From JBFGCM01 sp041581135 (GTDB taxonomy: Bacteria; Actinomycetota; Acidimicrobiia; Spongiisociales; UBA5794), in assembly GCA_041581135.1 (NCBI GenBank), contig JBFGCM010000076.1, positions 1-18,517 on the forward strand: a DNA stretch of 18,517 nt. Direction: 5' to 3'. The first letter of the stretch is position 1. Every line of letters begins with the position of its first letter. Made by a program: the position numbers and the translations under genes. Shown in pieces: positions 1-6,554 of this stretch. Below the pieces are notes generated by a model. That model was not told the DNA's origin. It worked only from the letters and a program-made list of their open reading frames with translations, and ran no database searches.

Positions 1-1
1 C

Positions 2-274
2 AACAACCGGTGGAGCGGCGATCACCACGGGTCGGACACCATCATGCGGTTCATGGAGAGCATCAGCAACGAGGCGGAGATCACCAACGACGTCCACGCT
101 GTCCTCGCCGACGACGACCACGTGGTCGTGCTCGCCAATGCCACGAGCACCCGAGCCGACAAGAGCTACACCGGCGACACCGTCTTCGTCTTCCACGTCG
201 AAGGCGACAAGGTCACCGAGGCCTGGTCGATCCCGCAGGACCCGTACTCACTCGACGAGTTCTGGGCGGACTGA
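2..274 (+). CDS. SnoaL/NTF2-like domain protein (3' part)
   Basis: This is the C-terminal 90 residues of a gene whose start lies left of the window; the reading frame is open from base 2. The residues N-x-W-S-G-D-H-H-G-S-D near the edge, followed by alternating strands (AVLADDDHVVVLANATSTR, then VFVFHVEGDKVTEAWSIPQD) and a terminal DEFWAD, fit the second half of the SnoaL-like/ketosteroid-isomerase-like fold, a small cone-shaped domain of about 110-140 residues. An ATG at 44 is internal to the fold and is unlikely to be the true start. Members of this fold range from polyketide cyclases to uncharacterised stress or detoxification proteins, so no substrate can be given. The gene converges on the secreted-protein gene to its right. 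The family call is by eye from a partial sequence and is moderately sure. Confidence 0.7.
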   Translation, partial: NNRWSGDHHGSDTIMRFMESISNEAEITNDVHAVLADDDHVVVLANATSTRADKSYTGDTVFVFHVEGDKVTEAWSIPQDPYSLDEFWAD

Positions 275-307
275 GCGGCGCTTCGAGGCGAGCGCAGAAC
301 AGCACGC

Positions 308-333
308 GACCCCCGGTCACACGGCCGGAGGTC
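308..333. terminator. Hairpin between convergent genes
   Basis: A 9-bp inverted repeat with one mismatch (GACCCCCGG at 308-316 against CCGGAGGTC at 325-333, 8-base loop) lies in the 74-bp gap between two convergent stop codons. No T-run follows on either strand. The position suggests a bidirectional terminator; that role is inferred. Confidence 0.4.
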
Positions 334-348
334 CCCCGCTGCCGTCGG

Positions 349-930
349 CTAGTTGCCCTTCTTCTTCAGGTTGGAGTCGTCGGCGACCAGCCGGAACTCG
401 TCGTCTTGGTTGATCTGCGCCAAGAAGATCCACGAGTAGTGCCAGGCGTCGCCGTCGGCGTCGTAGACCGTTCCGGTGCCATTCCCACCGAAGGCGTTCA
501 TGCGAGTGAGTGACACGTCGAGGTCGTTGTCGTGAGCCTTGATATGGGCATCGCCCGTCGCCCACGGCCCAGCCTGTTCGTCTGTGTCCACACAGGGGTT
601 CACGAGGTCGTCGGGATCGTCGAAGTCCCAGAGTTCGAGCGGTCTCGTCTCGTTGTATGAGGCGACGATGGCTCCCTTGCCGGTCTCGTTGATGGTGGCG
701 GGTACCAACTCGATCGCCGGTGCATCTCCGACGAATCCCCCTGCCGCCCAATCGCAGAAGTCGTCGCGAGTGACATTCCAGAACACGGCCTTGCCATTCT
801 CGACGTCGGCGAACAGCTCGATGATCGGTACATCGAATGTCTCGGGTGGACCAGCCTGCACCGGTAGTGCCGCTATGGACACGGTCAGCGCCGCTGCGGC
901 CAACAGCGCGAGTATGCGTCTTCTTGTCAC
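349..930 (-). CDS. Secreted protein of unknown function
   Basis: A 193-residue protein that I do not recognise. I chose the GTG at 930, not the upstream start at 996, because it is preceded by AGAGGGG at a suitable distance and because the protein then begins with a clean signal peptide: three arginines, a hydrophobic run of about 18 residues, and a V-Q-A cleavage site near residue 26. The mature part is acidic, with two cysteines (about C59 and C113) that could form a disulfide outside the membrane. Its C-terminal half is rich in Asn, Asp and aromatic residues (for example DGDAWHYSWIFLAQ) and it ends in KKKGN. A secreted, probably beta-rich protein is the most that can be said. It is transcribed divergently from the kinase-oxidoreductase gene and converges on the SnoaL-like gene. 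Confidence 0.75.
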   Translation of the reverse strand: MTRRRILALLAAAALTVSIAALPVQAGPPETFDVPIIELFADVENGKAVFWNVTRDDFCDWAAGGFVGDAPAIELVPATINETGKGAIVASYNETRPLELWDFDDPDDLVNPCVDTDEQAGPWATGDAHIKAHDNDLDVSLTRMNAFGGNGTGTVYDADGDAWHYSWIFLAQINQDDEFRLVADDSNLKKKGN

Positions 931-1083
931 AGGTATTCCCCTCTCTTCATGCTCCCTGAGCCGACCTGCTCGTAGTGGTTTGATGCACCTCCTCAACCGT
1001 CCTCACCGGAGGCTACGTACCAAAAACCCGCCGTGGATAGCAATTTGCGCGCTGTCCGACGTGCACGAGAGGTGGATCTGACC

Positions 1084-2649
1084 ATGCCCCGCTGGACCAG
1101 GTTCGGGCTGAATAGGAGGCGGACACGTCGTGACCCCCGGCTCCCCACCCCGGTAGCCTCGCCCCCAGGGGAGATTCGGCTGCCCATACCGTGTCTGGTC
1201 GTGCTCGTCGGTCCGTCGGGGAGCGGCAAGAGCACCTGGGCCGAGGAGCAGTTCCCGGCCGACCAGATCGTATCGTCGGATCGGTTGCGCGCCCTGGTGG
1301 GCACCTCCGAGTTCGACCAGCGGGCGAGCAAGGCCGCGTTTCAGGTGCTCGACCTCGTGGTCCAGGAACGACTCCGCCGCAAGCTGACCACGGTCGTCGA
1401 CACGACCGGACTCGACGACGAGTTCCGGCTCGGCCTGTTGGAGGCGGCGCGCCGGCGCGGCATCGCCTGCCATGCGGTCGGTTTCGACACCCCACCCACC
1501 GAGTGCCGCGCCCGCAACAAGCTGCAGGCCCGGCCGGTGCCGTCCGAGGTGCTGACGGCACAGATCAAGCGGTGGGAGAGCGTCAAGCATCAGCTCGCCG
1601 ACGAGGGCTTCGACGGCGTGCACTCCCCCGGCCCCGTGCTCGCCGTCCCTTCCGACCAGCTCACCGCGCCCGCCCTCGCCGCCGCCCAGAGAAAGGAACC
1701 CGTTCCCATGCGCTTCGGTCTCCAGCTCCCCTCGTTCACGTGGGCGGACAGCCCGCAGGCCACCGGCGCCACGCTGCGCCGGATCGCCCACACCGCGGAG
1801 GGCGCAGGCTTCGACTCACTGTGGGTGATGGACCACTTCATCCAGATCCCCCAGGTGGGCCGGGAATGGGAGGACATGCCCGAGGCGTACACGACGCTGG
1901 GCTACCTGGCCGGCGTCACCGAGCAGATCCGCCTCGGCACGTTGGTCACCGGGATCATGTATCGCAATCCGGCCCTGCTGGGCAAGATGATCGCCACCCT
2001 CGACGTGCTGTCGGGAGGCCGGATGATCTGCGGCCTCGGCATCGGCTGGTTCGAACGGGAACACACCGCCTACGGCTTCGACTACCCCCCGGTGAAGGAG
2101 CGCTACGCACGGCTCGAGGACACGCTGCAGATGCTGCCGCTGTTGTGGGGCAAGGGCGCACCGTCGTTCGAGGGGACGACGTTCGACGTGCCCGAGGCGA
2201 TGTCCTACCCCCGGCCGCTGCAGGACGAGATCCCCATCCTCATCGGCGGTTCCGGCGAAAAGAAGACGCTGCGGATGGTCGCCCGGTACGCAGACGCGTG
2301 CAACATCTTCGGGGACCCCGAGACGCTGACGCACAAGCTCGGGGTGCTCCGCCAGCACTGCGAGGACGTAGGGCGGGATCCATCCGAGATCGAGGTGACG
2401 ACGCTGTCGACGGTGCTGGTGGCGGAAGACCGTGACGCGCTCGAGGAGCGGATCGAGGCACTGAAGCCGGACTCGATGACCCGCGACGAGTTCGTCCGCA
2501 CCGTGAACGCCGGAACGGTGGAGGACCACATCGGCCGGTTCCGGGCGTTCGCCGACGCCGGTGCGGACTGCGCCATCGTCAACACTCCCGACGTCACCCA
2601 CGGCCCGTCGCTGCAGGCCATGGGCGAGGTGATCGAGGCGTTCGCGTAG
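1084..2649 (+). CDS. Fused P-loop polynucleotide-kinase-like domain and F420-dependent LLM oxidoreductase
   Basis: A 521-residue protein with two enzyme domains in one open frame. Residues about 36-195 form a P-loop kinase like the kinase domain of bacterial Pnkp: Walker A GPSGSGKST (43-51), SSD (64-66), VVDTT (104-108) and an arginine-rich CRARN lid region (141-145). From about residue 209 (MRFGLQLPSF) to the end is a luciferase-like monooxygenase fold resembling the TIGR03560 group of F420-dependent oxidoreductases, with SLWVMDHF, GGRMICGLGIGWFERE and LIGGSGEKKTLRMVARYAD as markers. The kinase type transfers phosphate from ATP, often to nucleic-acid ends; the LLM type uses reduced F420 or flavin. 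The shared substrate, if any, is unknown. I chose the ATG at 1084, which has GAGAGGTGG upstream, over an in-frame GTG at 1033. The ATG that opens the LLM domain (1708) has its own AAAGGA 10 bases upstream, so a separate LLM product is possible. Confidence 0.85.
   Translation: MPRWTRFGLNRRRTRRDPRLPTPVASPPGEIRLPIPCLVVLVGPSGSGKSTWAEEQFPADQIVSSDRLRALVGTSEFDQRASKAAFQVLDLVVQERLRRKLTTVVDTTGLDDEFRLGLLEAARRRGIACHAVGFDTPPTECRARNKLQARPVPSEVLTAQIKRWESVKHQLADEGFDGVHSPGPVLAVPSDQLTAPALAAAQRKEPVPMRFGLQLPSFTWADSPQATGATLRRIAHTAEGAGFDSLWVMDHFIQIPQVGREWEDMPEAYTTLGYLAGVTEQIRLGTLVTGIMYRNPALLGKMIATLDVLSGGRMICGLGIGWFEREHTAYGFDYPPVKERYARLEDTLQMLPLLWGKGAPSFEGTTFDVPEAMSYPRPLQDEIPILIGGSGEKKTLRMVARYADACNIFGDPETLTHKLGVLRQHCEDVGRDPSEIEVTTLSTVLVAEDRDALEERIEALKPDSMTRDEFVRTVNAGTVEDHIGRFRAFADAGADCAIVNTPDVTHGPSLQAMGEVIEAFA
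1692..1710 (+). promoter_or_regulatory. Possible internal ribosome-binding site and start at the domain junction
   Basis: AAAGGA at 1692-1697 lies 10 bases before the ATG at 1708, exactly where the LLM domain begins. It is in frame with the upstream kinase domain. It may be a relic of two once-separate genes or a working internal start that gives extra oxidoreductase. Confidence 0.4.
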
Positions 2650-2741
2650 TGGCGGGAATGCCCCTCCCGGAGAGCGCTGCGAGCCCAACACCGAGCCTCC
2701 TACCTCCGGCCCCCGCTGGAGCTCCGGCCGCAGGGACCGGA

Positions 2742-2757
2742 CCCCTGCACGCAGGGG
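2742..2757. terminator. Hairpin after the fusion gene
   Basis: CCCCTG and CAGGGG separated by CACG form a perfect 6-bp stem 93 bases past the stop codon of the kinase-LLM gene. There is no T-run. It sits in the 171-bp gap before a convergent gene, so transcription termination is a plausible but unproven role. Confidence 0.35.
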
Positions 2758-2791
2758 GACGATACGCACACGAATGGCCCCCAGGCCTTGC

Positions 2792-2811
2792 GGGGCGACG
2801 GGCACCGCCCC
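2792..2811. terminator. Second hairpin in the convergent gap
   Basis: GGGGCG and CGCCCC separated by 8 bases form a GC-only stem just after the stop codon of the minus-strand gene at 2821. A terminator for that gene is the likeliest role; no T-run is present. Confidence 0.35.
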
Positions 2812-2820
2812 GGAGGCGTG

Positions 2821-3162
2821 CTACGACGCCGCCGGCAGCTCTACGCCGTAGCCGTCGAAGAGGGAGCCGCTCACTGCGGCGAGACCGACCATGTCACGGA
2901 CCAGATCGTCGAGACCCTCCAGGGTGACCGGCTTGGAGCGGGTCTTGGCGCGGACGCTCCAGTGACCGTCGTCGTCCTGCCGGATCGTGCCATCGCAGCC
3001 GCGTAGCTCCAGTGAGGCGAGCAATGCCACGGCCATCGCCTCGGATTCCACCTCGTAGAAGAACAAGTCGAGCGCAACGGCAGCCGTGGGTCCACCGCGC
3101 ACCCGCTCCCACACCTCGCGGTTGGCGGCGAGCTTCGACTCGAGATCACGTGCGTAGTCCAT
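2821..3162 (-). CDS. RraB-like (ribonuclease E inhibitor family) small protein
   Basis: A 113-residue protein. The segment from about residue 32 to 75 has the pattern of the RraB domain: a hydrophobic strand with paired aromatics (LDLFFYEVES), a helix of alanines and leucines (EAMAVALLASLELRG), then a strand, a D-D-D-G turn and a W-S-V strand. In proteobacteria RraB binds RNase E and lowers its activity; in actinobacteria small relatives are uncharacterised. The N-terminal 30 residues are helical and charged. There is no signal peptide, so it should be cytoplasmic. The ATG at 3162 is preceded by GAGAGGGC very close to the start. The family assignment rests on fold pattern only, so it is a moderate call; a stand-alone unknown protein is the alternative. 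Confidence 0.6.
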   Translation of the reverse strand: MDYARDLESKLAANREVWERVRGGPTAAVALDLFFYEVESEAMAVALLASLELRGCDGTIRQDDDGHWSVRAKTRSKPVTLEGLDDLVRDMVGLAAVSGSLFDGYGVELPAAS

Positions 3163-3200
3163 GCCCTCTCATCGGCTCGAGCGGCACATCGGTTGAGAGA

Positions 3201-3596
3201 TCACCACGTCGCCCAGAACCATGCGGACGTCGACCGGCTCGGCGCCGCCGCCACCGACTGCAGCTCACCCGACGCGGTGTCGTACAGATACACGCCGCTC
3301 TCGAACGTCTCACCCGCCGGGCACGCGTTGTCCATGCCGATTGTCACGATCACCAAGCCTTCTGTGGTGAACCCTCGGGCCCGGGCGTTGGCGTACTGGG
3401 AAAGGATCTGGACGGCGTTGCCTCCATCGGCCTCCGCCACGAACGCTCGCGATGTGGCGTAATCCGATGCCGACGACCCGCCGATGGTGTGGTCGATGAG
3501 CAGCCGGGACTCGTCGAGTGATAGCCACACATCGGCGGTCGTGAAGCCCGTACCTCCTACACCGCCGGGGATGACCACGTAGTCGACGCCGGTCAA
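3201..3596 (-). CDS. Unrecognised protein, possibly a gene remnant
   Basis: An open frame of 131 codons that I do not recognise. It has glycine- and threonine-rich beta-like stretches (VVIPGGVGGTGFTTADVWLS, then GLVIVTIGMD) and ends with FWATW. The only start giving the full length is a TTG at 3596 with no convincing ribosome-binding site; a GTG follows six codons later. In another frame, an ATG at 3625 opens a 10-codon ORF that ends across this TTG, so a single-base shift would join the two. The codon usage is GC-rich like its neighbours. It lies 46 bases after the xylB stop on the same strand. It may be a real small protein, the last part of a gene that lost its 5' end, or a frameshifted gene. 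Confidence that it is a functional gene is low to moderate. Confidence 0.4.
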   Translation of the reverse strand: MTGVDYVVIPGGVGGTGFTTADVWLSLDESRLLIDHTIGGSSASDYATSRAFVAEADGGNAVQILSQYANARARGFTTEGLVIVTIGMDNACPAGETFESGVYLYDTASGELQSVAAAPSRSTSAWFWATW

Positions 3597-3642
3597 CCGG
3601 TCCGGGTTTCTTCGCTCACAGACATGAGGAGGGGGTCGCCGA

Positions 3643-5073
3643 TCAGGACCCGATCCCGCCGATCATGGCTCGGATCCGGGCCAGGGCCTCGCGCGTGTCG
3701 CGAGCAGGCTCCACCTCCTCACCGGCGGTGGTACCCCATCCCCGGGCGATGGCCTCGGCAGGCTCCTCCCGCAGCAGCGCGGCCGCCTGTGCTGCGGCAC
3801 CGAGCGCCACCAACTCCTGGGCGTCGGGCGCCACGACGCGGCGCTGCGACAGGTCGGCGATGACCTGCCGCCAGGCCGAGCCCTTGGCACCGCCGCCGAT
3901 GAGCCCGATGGGAGCGTCGTCGAACACGCCGCTCCCCACCGCGCTGAGGCGGTCGATCGCCATGAGCAACGACGCCGCCGCGCCCTGATAAGCGGCCAGC
4001 AGGATCTCCTGGGGGGTGGTGGAGTGGCGCAAACCGTGGAACGACGCGGCGGCATCGGGCAGGTTGGGGGTGCGCTCGCCGTCGAAGTAGGGCAGCACCA
4101 CCACATCGGTCGTCGCCGCGACGTCCTCGCGATCGATGCCGAGCCATCCGGCGACCCGATCGACGGCGAGGGTGCAGTTGAGGGTGGCGGCGAGGGGCAG
4201 GAACCGTCCGGTGGCGTCGGCGAATCCGGCAACGAGCCCCGACGGGTCGACCACCCGGGTGTCGGAGACCGCGTAGGCCGTCCCGGAGGTGCCCAGGCTG
4301 ACCACGGGAACGCCGGGGCGCAGGCCGAGGCCGAGGGCGGCCCCCATGTTGTCTCCGGTCCCTGCTGCGACGGCGGCGCCGGCGGGCAGTCCGAAGGTCG
4401 CCGCCGCCTCGGCCGTGATCTCCCCGGCCGGCTCGCCGGGACCGAGAACCGTCGGCAGCATGTCGGGATCCAGTTGCAGCGACGGCAGCTCGAGGACACG
4501 AATGGCGTAGTCGCCGGTGGCGGTGGTCCACCAGGCCGTGCCGGAGGCGTCGCCCCGGTCGGTGACGGCTCGCCCACACAGCAGCTCGGTGAGGTAGTCG
4601 TGCGGCAGACGGAGGTGGCGGGTGGCGGCGGCATGCTCGGGCTCCGTGCGGCGCAGCCACGCCCACTTGGACGCCGTGAAGGAGGCCACCGGAACCACAC
4701 CGATCTGCACGGCCCAGGGTTCGGCACCGCCCAGCTCCTCGATGAGCCTCTCGGCGTCGGGGGCGGCTCTGGTGTCGTTCCACAGCGGAGCAGGACGGAT
4801 CGGCATGCCGTCGTCGTCGAGGGTCACCATGCCGTGCTGCTGGCCTGCTATCGCCACGGCGGCGACGTCGCCGGCCCGACCCGTCTGGGCGAGGGCGTCG
4901 CGAAGGGCGTCCCGCCAAACATGGGGGTGCGTTTCCCTGGCGCCGTCGGTGCCGCTGACCTCGTGGGGAGCACGGCCCTCGGCGACCACCGTGCCGTCGG
5001 CGGCGTCGACGATGAGCACCTTGGTCGCCTGCGTGGAGCAGTCGACGCCGGCGACGAGGGATGGAGCGGACAT
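3643..5073 (-). CDS. xylB: Xylulokinase (FGGY carbohydrate kinase)
   Basis: A full-length 476-residue FGGY kinase. It phosphorylates D-xylulose with ATP to xylulose 5-phosphate, which enters the pentose phosphate pathway in the cytoplasm. The N-terminal domain starts with GVDCSTQATK (9-18), and GQQHGM (77-82) with PLWNDTR (96-102) is the xylulokinase sugar-binding signature. GTGDNM (238-243) carries the expected catalytic base Asp241. The C-terminal ATPase half has SLGTSGT (259-265), DGERTPNLPD (331-340) and LIGGGAKGSAW (391-401). Length is normal. No xylose isomerase or sugar transporter is next to it in this window, so it stands alone; the substrate call rests on the motif set. Upstream, on the divergent side, the first palindrome lies 26 bases before its ATG and could act as an operator. 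I see no clear ribosome-binding site. Confidence 0.93.
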   Translation of the reverse strand: MSAPSLVAGVDCSTQATKVLIVDAADGTVVAEGRAPHEVSGTDGARETHPHVWRDALRDALAQTGRAGDVAAVAIAGQQHGMVTLDDDGMPIRPAPLWNDTRAAPDAERLIEELGGAEPWAVQIGVVPVASFTASKWAWLRRTEPEHAAATRHLRLPHDYLTELLCGRAVTDRGDASGTAWWTTATGDYAIRVLELPSLQLDPDMLPTVLGPGEPAGEITAEAAATFGLPAGAAVAAGTGDNMGAALGLGLRPGVPVVSLGTSGTAYAVSDTRVVDPSGLVAGFADATGRFLPLAATLNCTLAVDRVAGWLGIDREDVAATTDVVVLPYFDGERTPNLPDAAASFHGLRHSTTPQEILLAAYQGAAASLLMAIDRLSAVGSGVFDDAPIGLIGGGAKGSAWRQVIADLSQRRVVAPDAQELVALGAAAQAAALLREEPAEAIARGWGTTAGEEVEPARDTREALARIRAMIGGIGS

Positions 5074-5099
5074 GGCGACGGAGGGTACTCACCGTCGAG

Positions 5100-5136
5100 T
5101 GTGCCTAAACCGACCACTACGGTCGGAATAAGCACA
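5100..5136. repeat. Palindromic repeat, copy A (locus 1)
   Basis: An imperfect inverted repeat with arms GTGCCTAAACCGACC and GGTCGGAATAAGCAC around ACTAC. The inner CCGACC/GGTCGG part pairs perfectly and the outer arm has three mismatches. It is followed by AACGAACGA. Copy B begins 71 bases later in the same orientation. The same outer arms recur at 15845-15957 with another core. Confidence 0.85.
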
Positions 5137-5170
5137 ACGAACGAGCGAACCGGCCATGCCTCGTTGTCGA

Positions 5171-5209
5171 TTGTGCTTAAACCGACCACTACGGTCGGAA
5201 TAAGCACAA
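5171..5209. repeat. Palindromic repeat, copy B (locus 1)
   Basis: Arms of 17 bases (TTGTGCTTAAACCGACC and GGTCGGAATAAGCACAA) flank a 5-base loop ACTAC; only two positions fail to pair. It ends 19 bases before the DUF1801 start codon, just ahead of that gene's ribosome-binding site, so it would lie in the promoter or 5' leader. It may be an operator, an RNA hairpin or a REP-like element. Confidence 0.85.
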
Positions 5210-5228
5210 CAGACGAAGGACTCCCACC

Positions 5229-5588
5229 ATGACCACCTCCCCCGACGTCGACGCCTGGTTCGAGCAAAAACCGCACCCCATGGAACCGGCGATGCAACGG
5301 GTCCGGCAGATCATCCTCGGCACCGACGACCGCATCACCGAGACCATCAAGTGGTCGACACCCACGTTCATGTTCGAGGGAAACATCGCCAGCTTCAATC
5401 CGGCCAAGAAGTTCGTCAGCCTGTTGTTCCACACCGGCGCCAAGATCCCCGGCTCGCACCCCGGCCTCGAGGGTGGAGGCGACACCGCGCGCGTCATGCG
5501 ATTCGCCGACGCCGACGACGTCGAGGCCAAGCGGGACCAACTGGAGTCCGTCATCCGGGCGTGGTGCGACTGGAAGTCTGGCGACTGA
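5229..5588 (+). CDS. DUF1801 (YdhG-like) domain protein
   Basis: A 119-residue cytoplasmic protein of the DUF1801 family. The family signatures are the early helix PMEPAMQRVRQIIL (17-30), the E-T-I-K-W-S-T-P-T-F core (38-47), the strand FVSLLFHTGAKIPG (62-75) and a final helical tail ending AWCDWKSGD. The biochemical function of this fold is not established. The ATG at 5229 is preceded by GAAGGA at 8 bases. It is divergent from xylB across the twin palindromes and is followed 69 bases later by the VOC gene in the same direction, so the two may share a transcript. Length is typical for a single-domain member. Confidence 0.85.
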   Translation: MTTSPDVDAWFEQKPHPMEPAMQRVRQIILGTDDRITETIKWSTPTFMFEGNIASFNPAKKFVSLLFHTGAKIPGSHPGLEGGGDTARVMRFADADDVEAKRDQLESVIRAWCDWKSGD

Positions 5589-5657
5589 GCGGTCCCCGGC
5601 AATCGGTCACCCCCGGCCGGTAAGGTCGATGCGTCGCCGGCCCGGGAGGAGATCGCA

Positions 5658-6470
5658 ATGGCCTACGTACAAGGGTTGTTCAGCTGGACCGACATCGCGG
5701 TGCCGGACACCGAGGCGGGGAAGGACTTCTACACCCAACTGTTCGGCTGGACCGCTGCGGACCAGTACGACCCCGAGGGCAACTACATCTACACCTTGTT
5801 CTTCAAGGACGGGAAGATGGCGGCCGGCATGGGAAAACAGCCTCCCGAACTGCAGGCGCAGGGCATGCCGCCCATGTGGAACTCCTACATCAACGTCGAG
5901 AGCGTCGATGACATAGTGGCTGCGACCGAGGCCAACGGCGGCACCGTCGTGATGCCGGCGATGGATGTGATGGCGTCCGGGCGGATGGCGTTCATCGCCG
6001 ACCCTTCCGGCGGCGTCGTCGGCCTGTGGCAGGCCGGGGAACACCGCGGGGCCGACATCTTCAATGCGCCCGGCGCGATGAGCTGGAACGAGCTGGCGAC
6101 GCGCGACGTGGAGGCGGCGCAAGCGTTCTTCGGTCCCGTGCTCGGTTGGGAGTTCGAGAAGGTGGAGGGCATGGAGTACTGGACCATCCACCTGCGCCAC
6201 AAGGTCGAGGGCGACGGCGACGCCGACGACGACTTCAACGGCGGCATGATCGCCATGGACGAGAACTGGCCCGACGAGATTCCCGCCCACTGGATGGTCT
6301 ACTTCAACGTGGAGGACACCGACAGGGCCGTGGCCAAGCTCCAGGAGCTGGGCGGCAACATCTCGGTGCCGCCGTTCGACACATCGGCCGGACGTATCTC
6401 GGTGGTCAACGACTCGCAAGGCGGCACGTTCTCGGTGATCGCCCCCAGCCAAGCGTCGACCGAGGGGTAG
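5658..6470 (+). CDS. Two-domain VOC (glyoxalase/bleomycin-resistance fold) protein
   Basis: A 270-residue protein built of two vicinal-oxygen-chelate domains, about residues 8-125 and 140-265. Each repeats the beta-alpha-beta layout: FSWTDIAVPDTEAGKDFYTQLFGW in the first (shown here in parts: FSWTDIAVPDTE, then DFYTQLFGW) and MSWNELATRDVEAAQAFFGP then LGWEFEKVE in the second. Each domain ends with a strand followed by D-P-S-G-G or N-D-S-Q-G-G. Relatives in actinobacteria include the 30-kDa CFP30B type; members bind metals or small hydrophobic ligands, but the substrate is not known. There is no signal peptide. The ATG has GGGAGGAG 6 bases upstream. Its place between DUF1801 and APH genes suggests a run of small housekeeping or detoxification genes and does not fix a pathway. 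Confidence 0.88.
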   Translation: MAYVQGLFSWTDIAVPDTEAGKDFYTQLFGWTAADQYDPEGNYIYTLFFKDGKMAAGMGKQPPELQAQGMPPMWNSYINVESVDDIVAATEANGGTVVMPAMDVMASGRMAFIADPSGGVVGLWQAGEHRGADIFNAPGAMSWNELATRDVEAAQAFFGPVLGWEFEKVEGMEYWTIHLRHKVEGDGDADDDFNGGMIAMDENWPDEIPAHWMVYFNVEDTDRAVAKLQELGGNISVPPFDTSAGRISVVNDSQGGTFSVIAPSQASTEG

Positions 6471-6528
6471 CCGGGCTCGGCAGCGATCCGGCGGCCGAGC
6501 GAGAGTCTGCGCCCCGGCGGGCGCCTTC

Positions 6529-6545
6529 GATCGCCACATGCGATC
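6529..6545. other. Short hairpin before the APH gene
   Basis: GATCGC and GCGATC around CACAT form a perfect 6-bp stem ending 9 bases before the ATG at 6555. It could end the upstream transcript or affect initiation, since no clear ribosome-binding site is visible here. The role is unknown. Confidence 0.25.
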
Positions 6546-6554
6546 ATCGGACGC

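Noticed and set aside
1816..2805. Minus-strand open frame of 329 codons opposite the LLM domain
   Set aside because: Antisense to a clear oxidoreductase domain with low-complexity His/Arg-rich product.
5100..5209. ParB (parS) or LexA (SOS) binding sites
   Set aside because: Neither the parS core TGTTTCACGTGAAACA nor the actinobacterial LexA box with GAAC-N4-GTTC spacing is present in the palindromes.
4024..5232. Plus-strand open frame of 402 codons opposite xylB
   Set aside because: It lies antisense to a full-length xylulokinase with intact motifs, has Gly/Arg-rich nonsense composition, and its last part only translates the palindromes. It is a shadow of GC-rich third codon positions.
5607..6539. 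Minus-strand open frame of 310 codons opposite the VOC gene
   Set aside because: The VOC frame has two clear domains and a good ribosome-binding site; the antisense product shows no family features.
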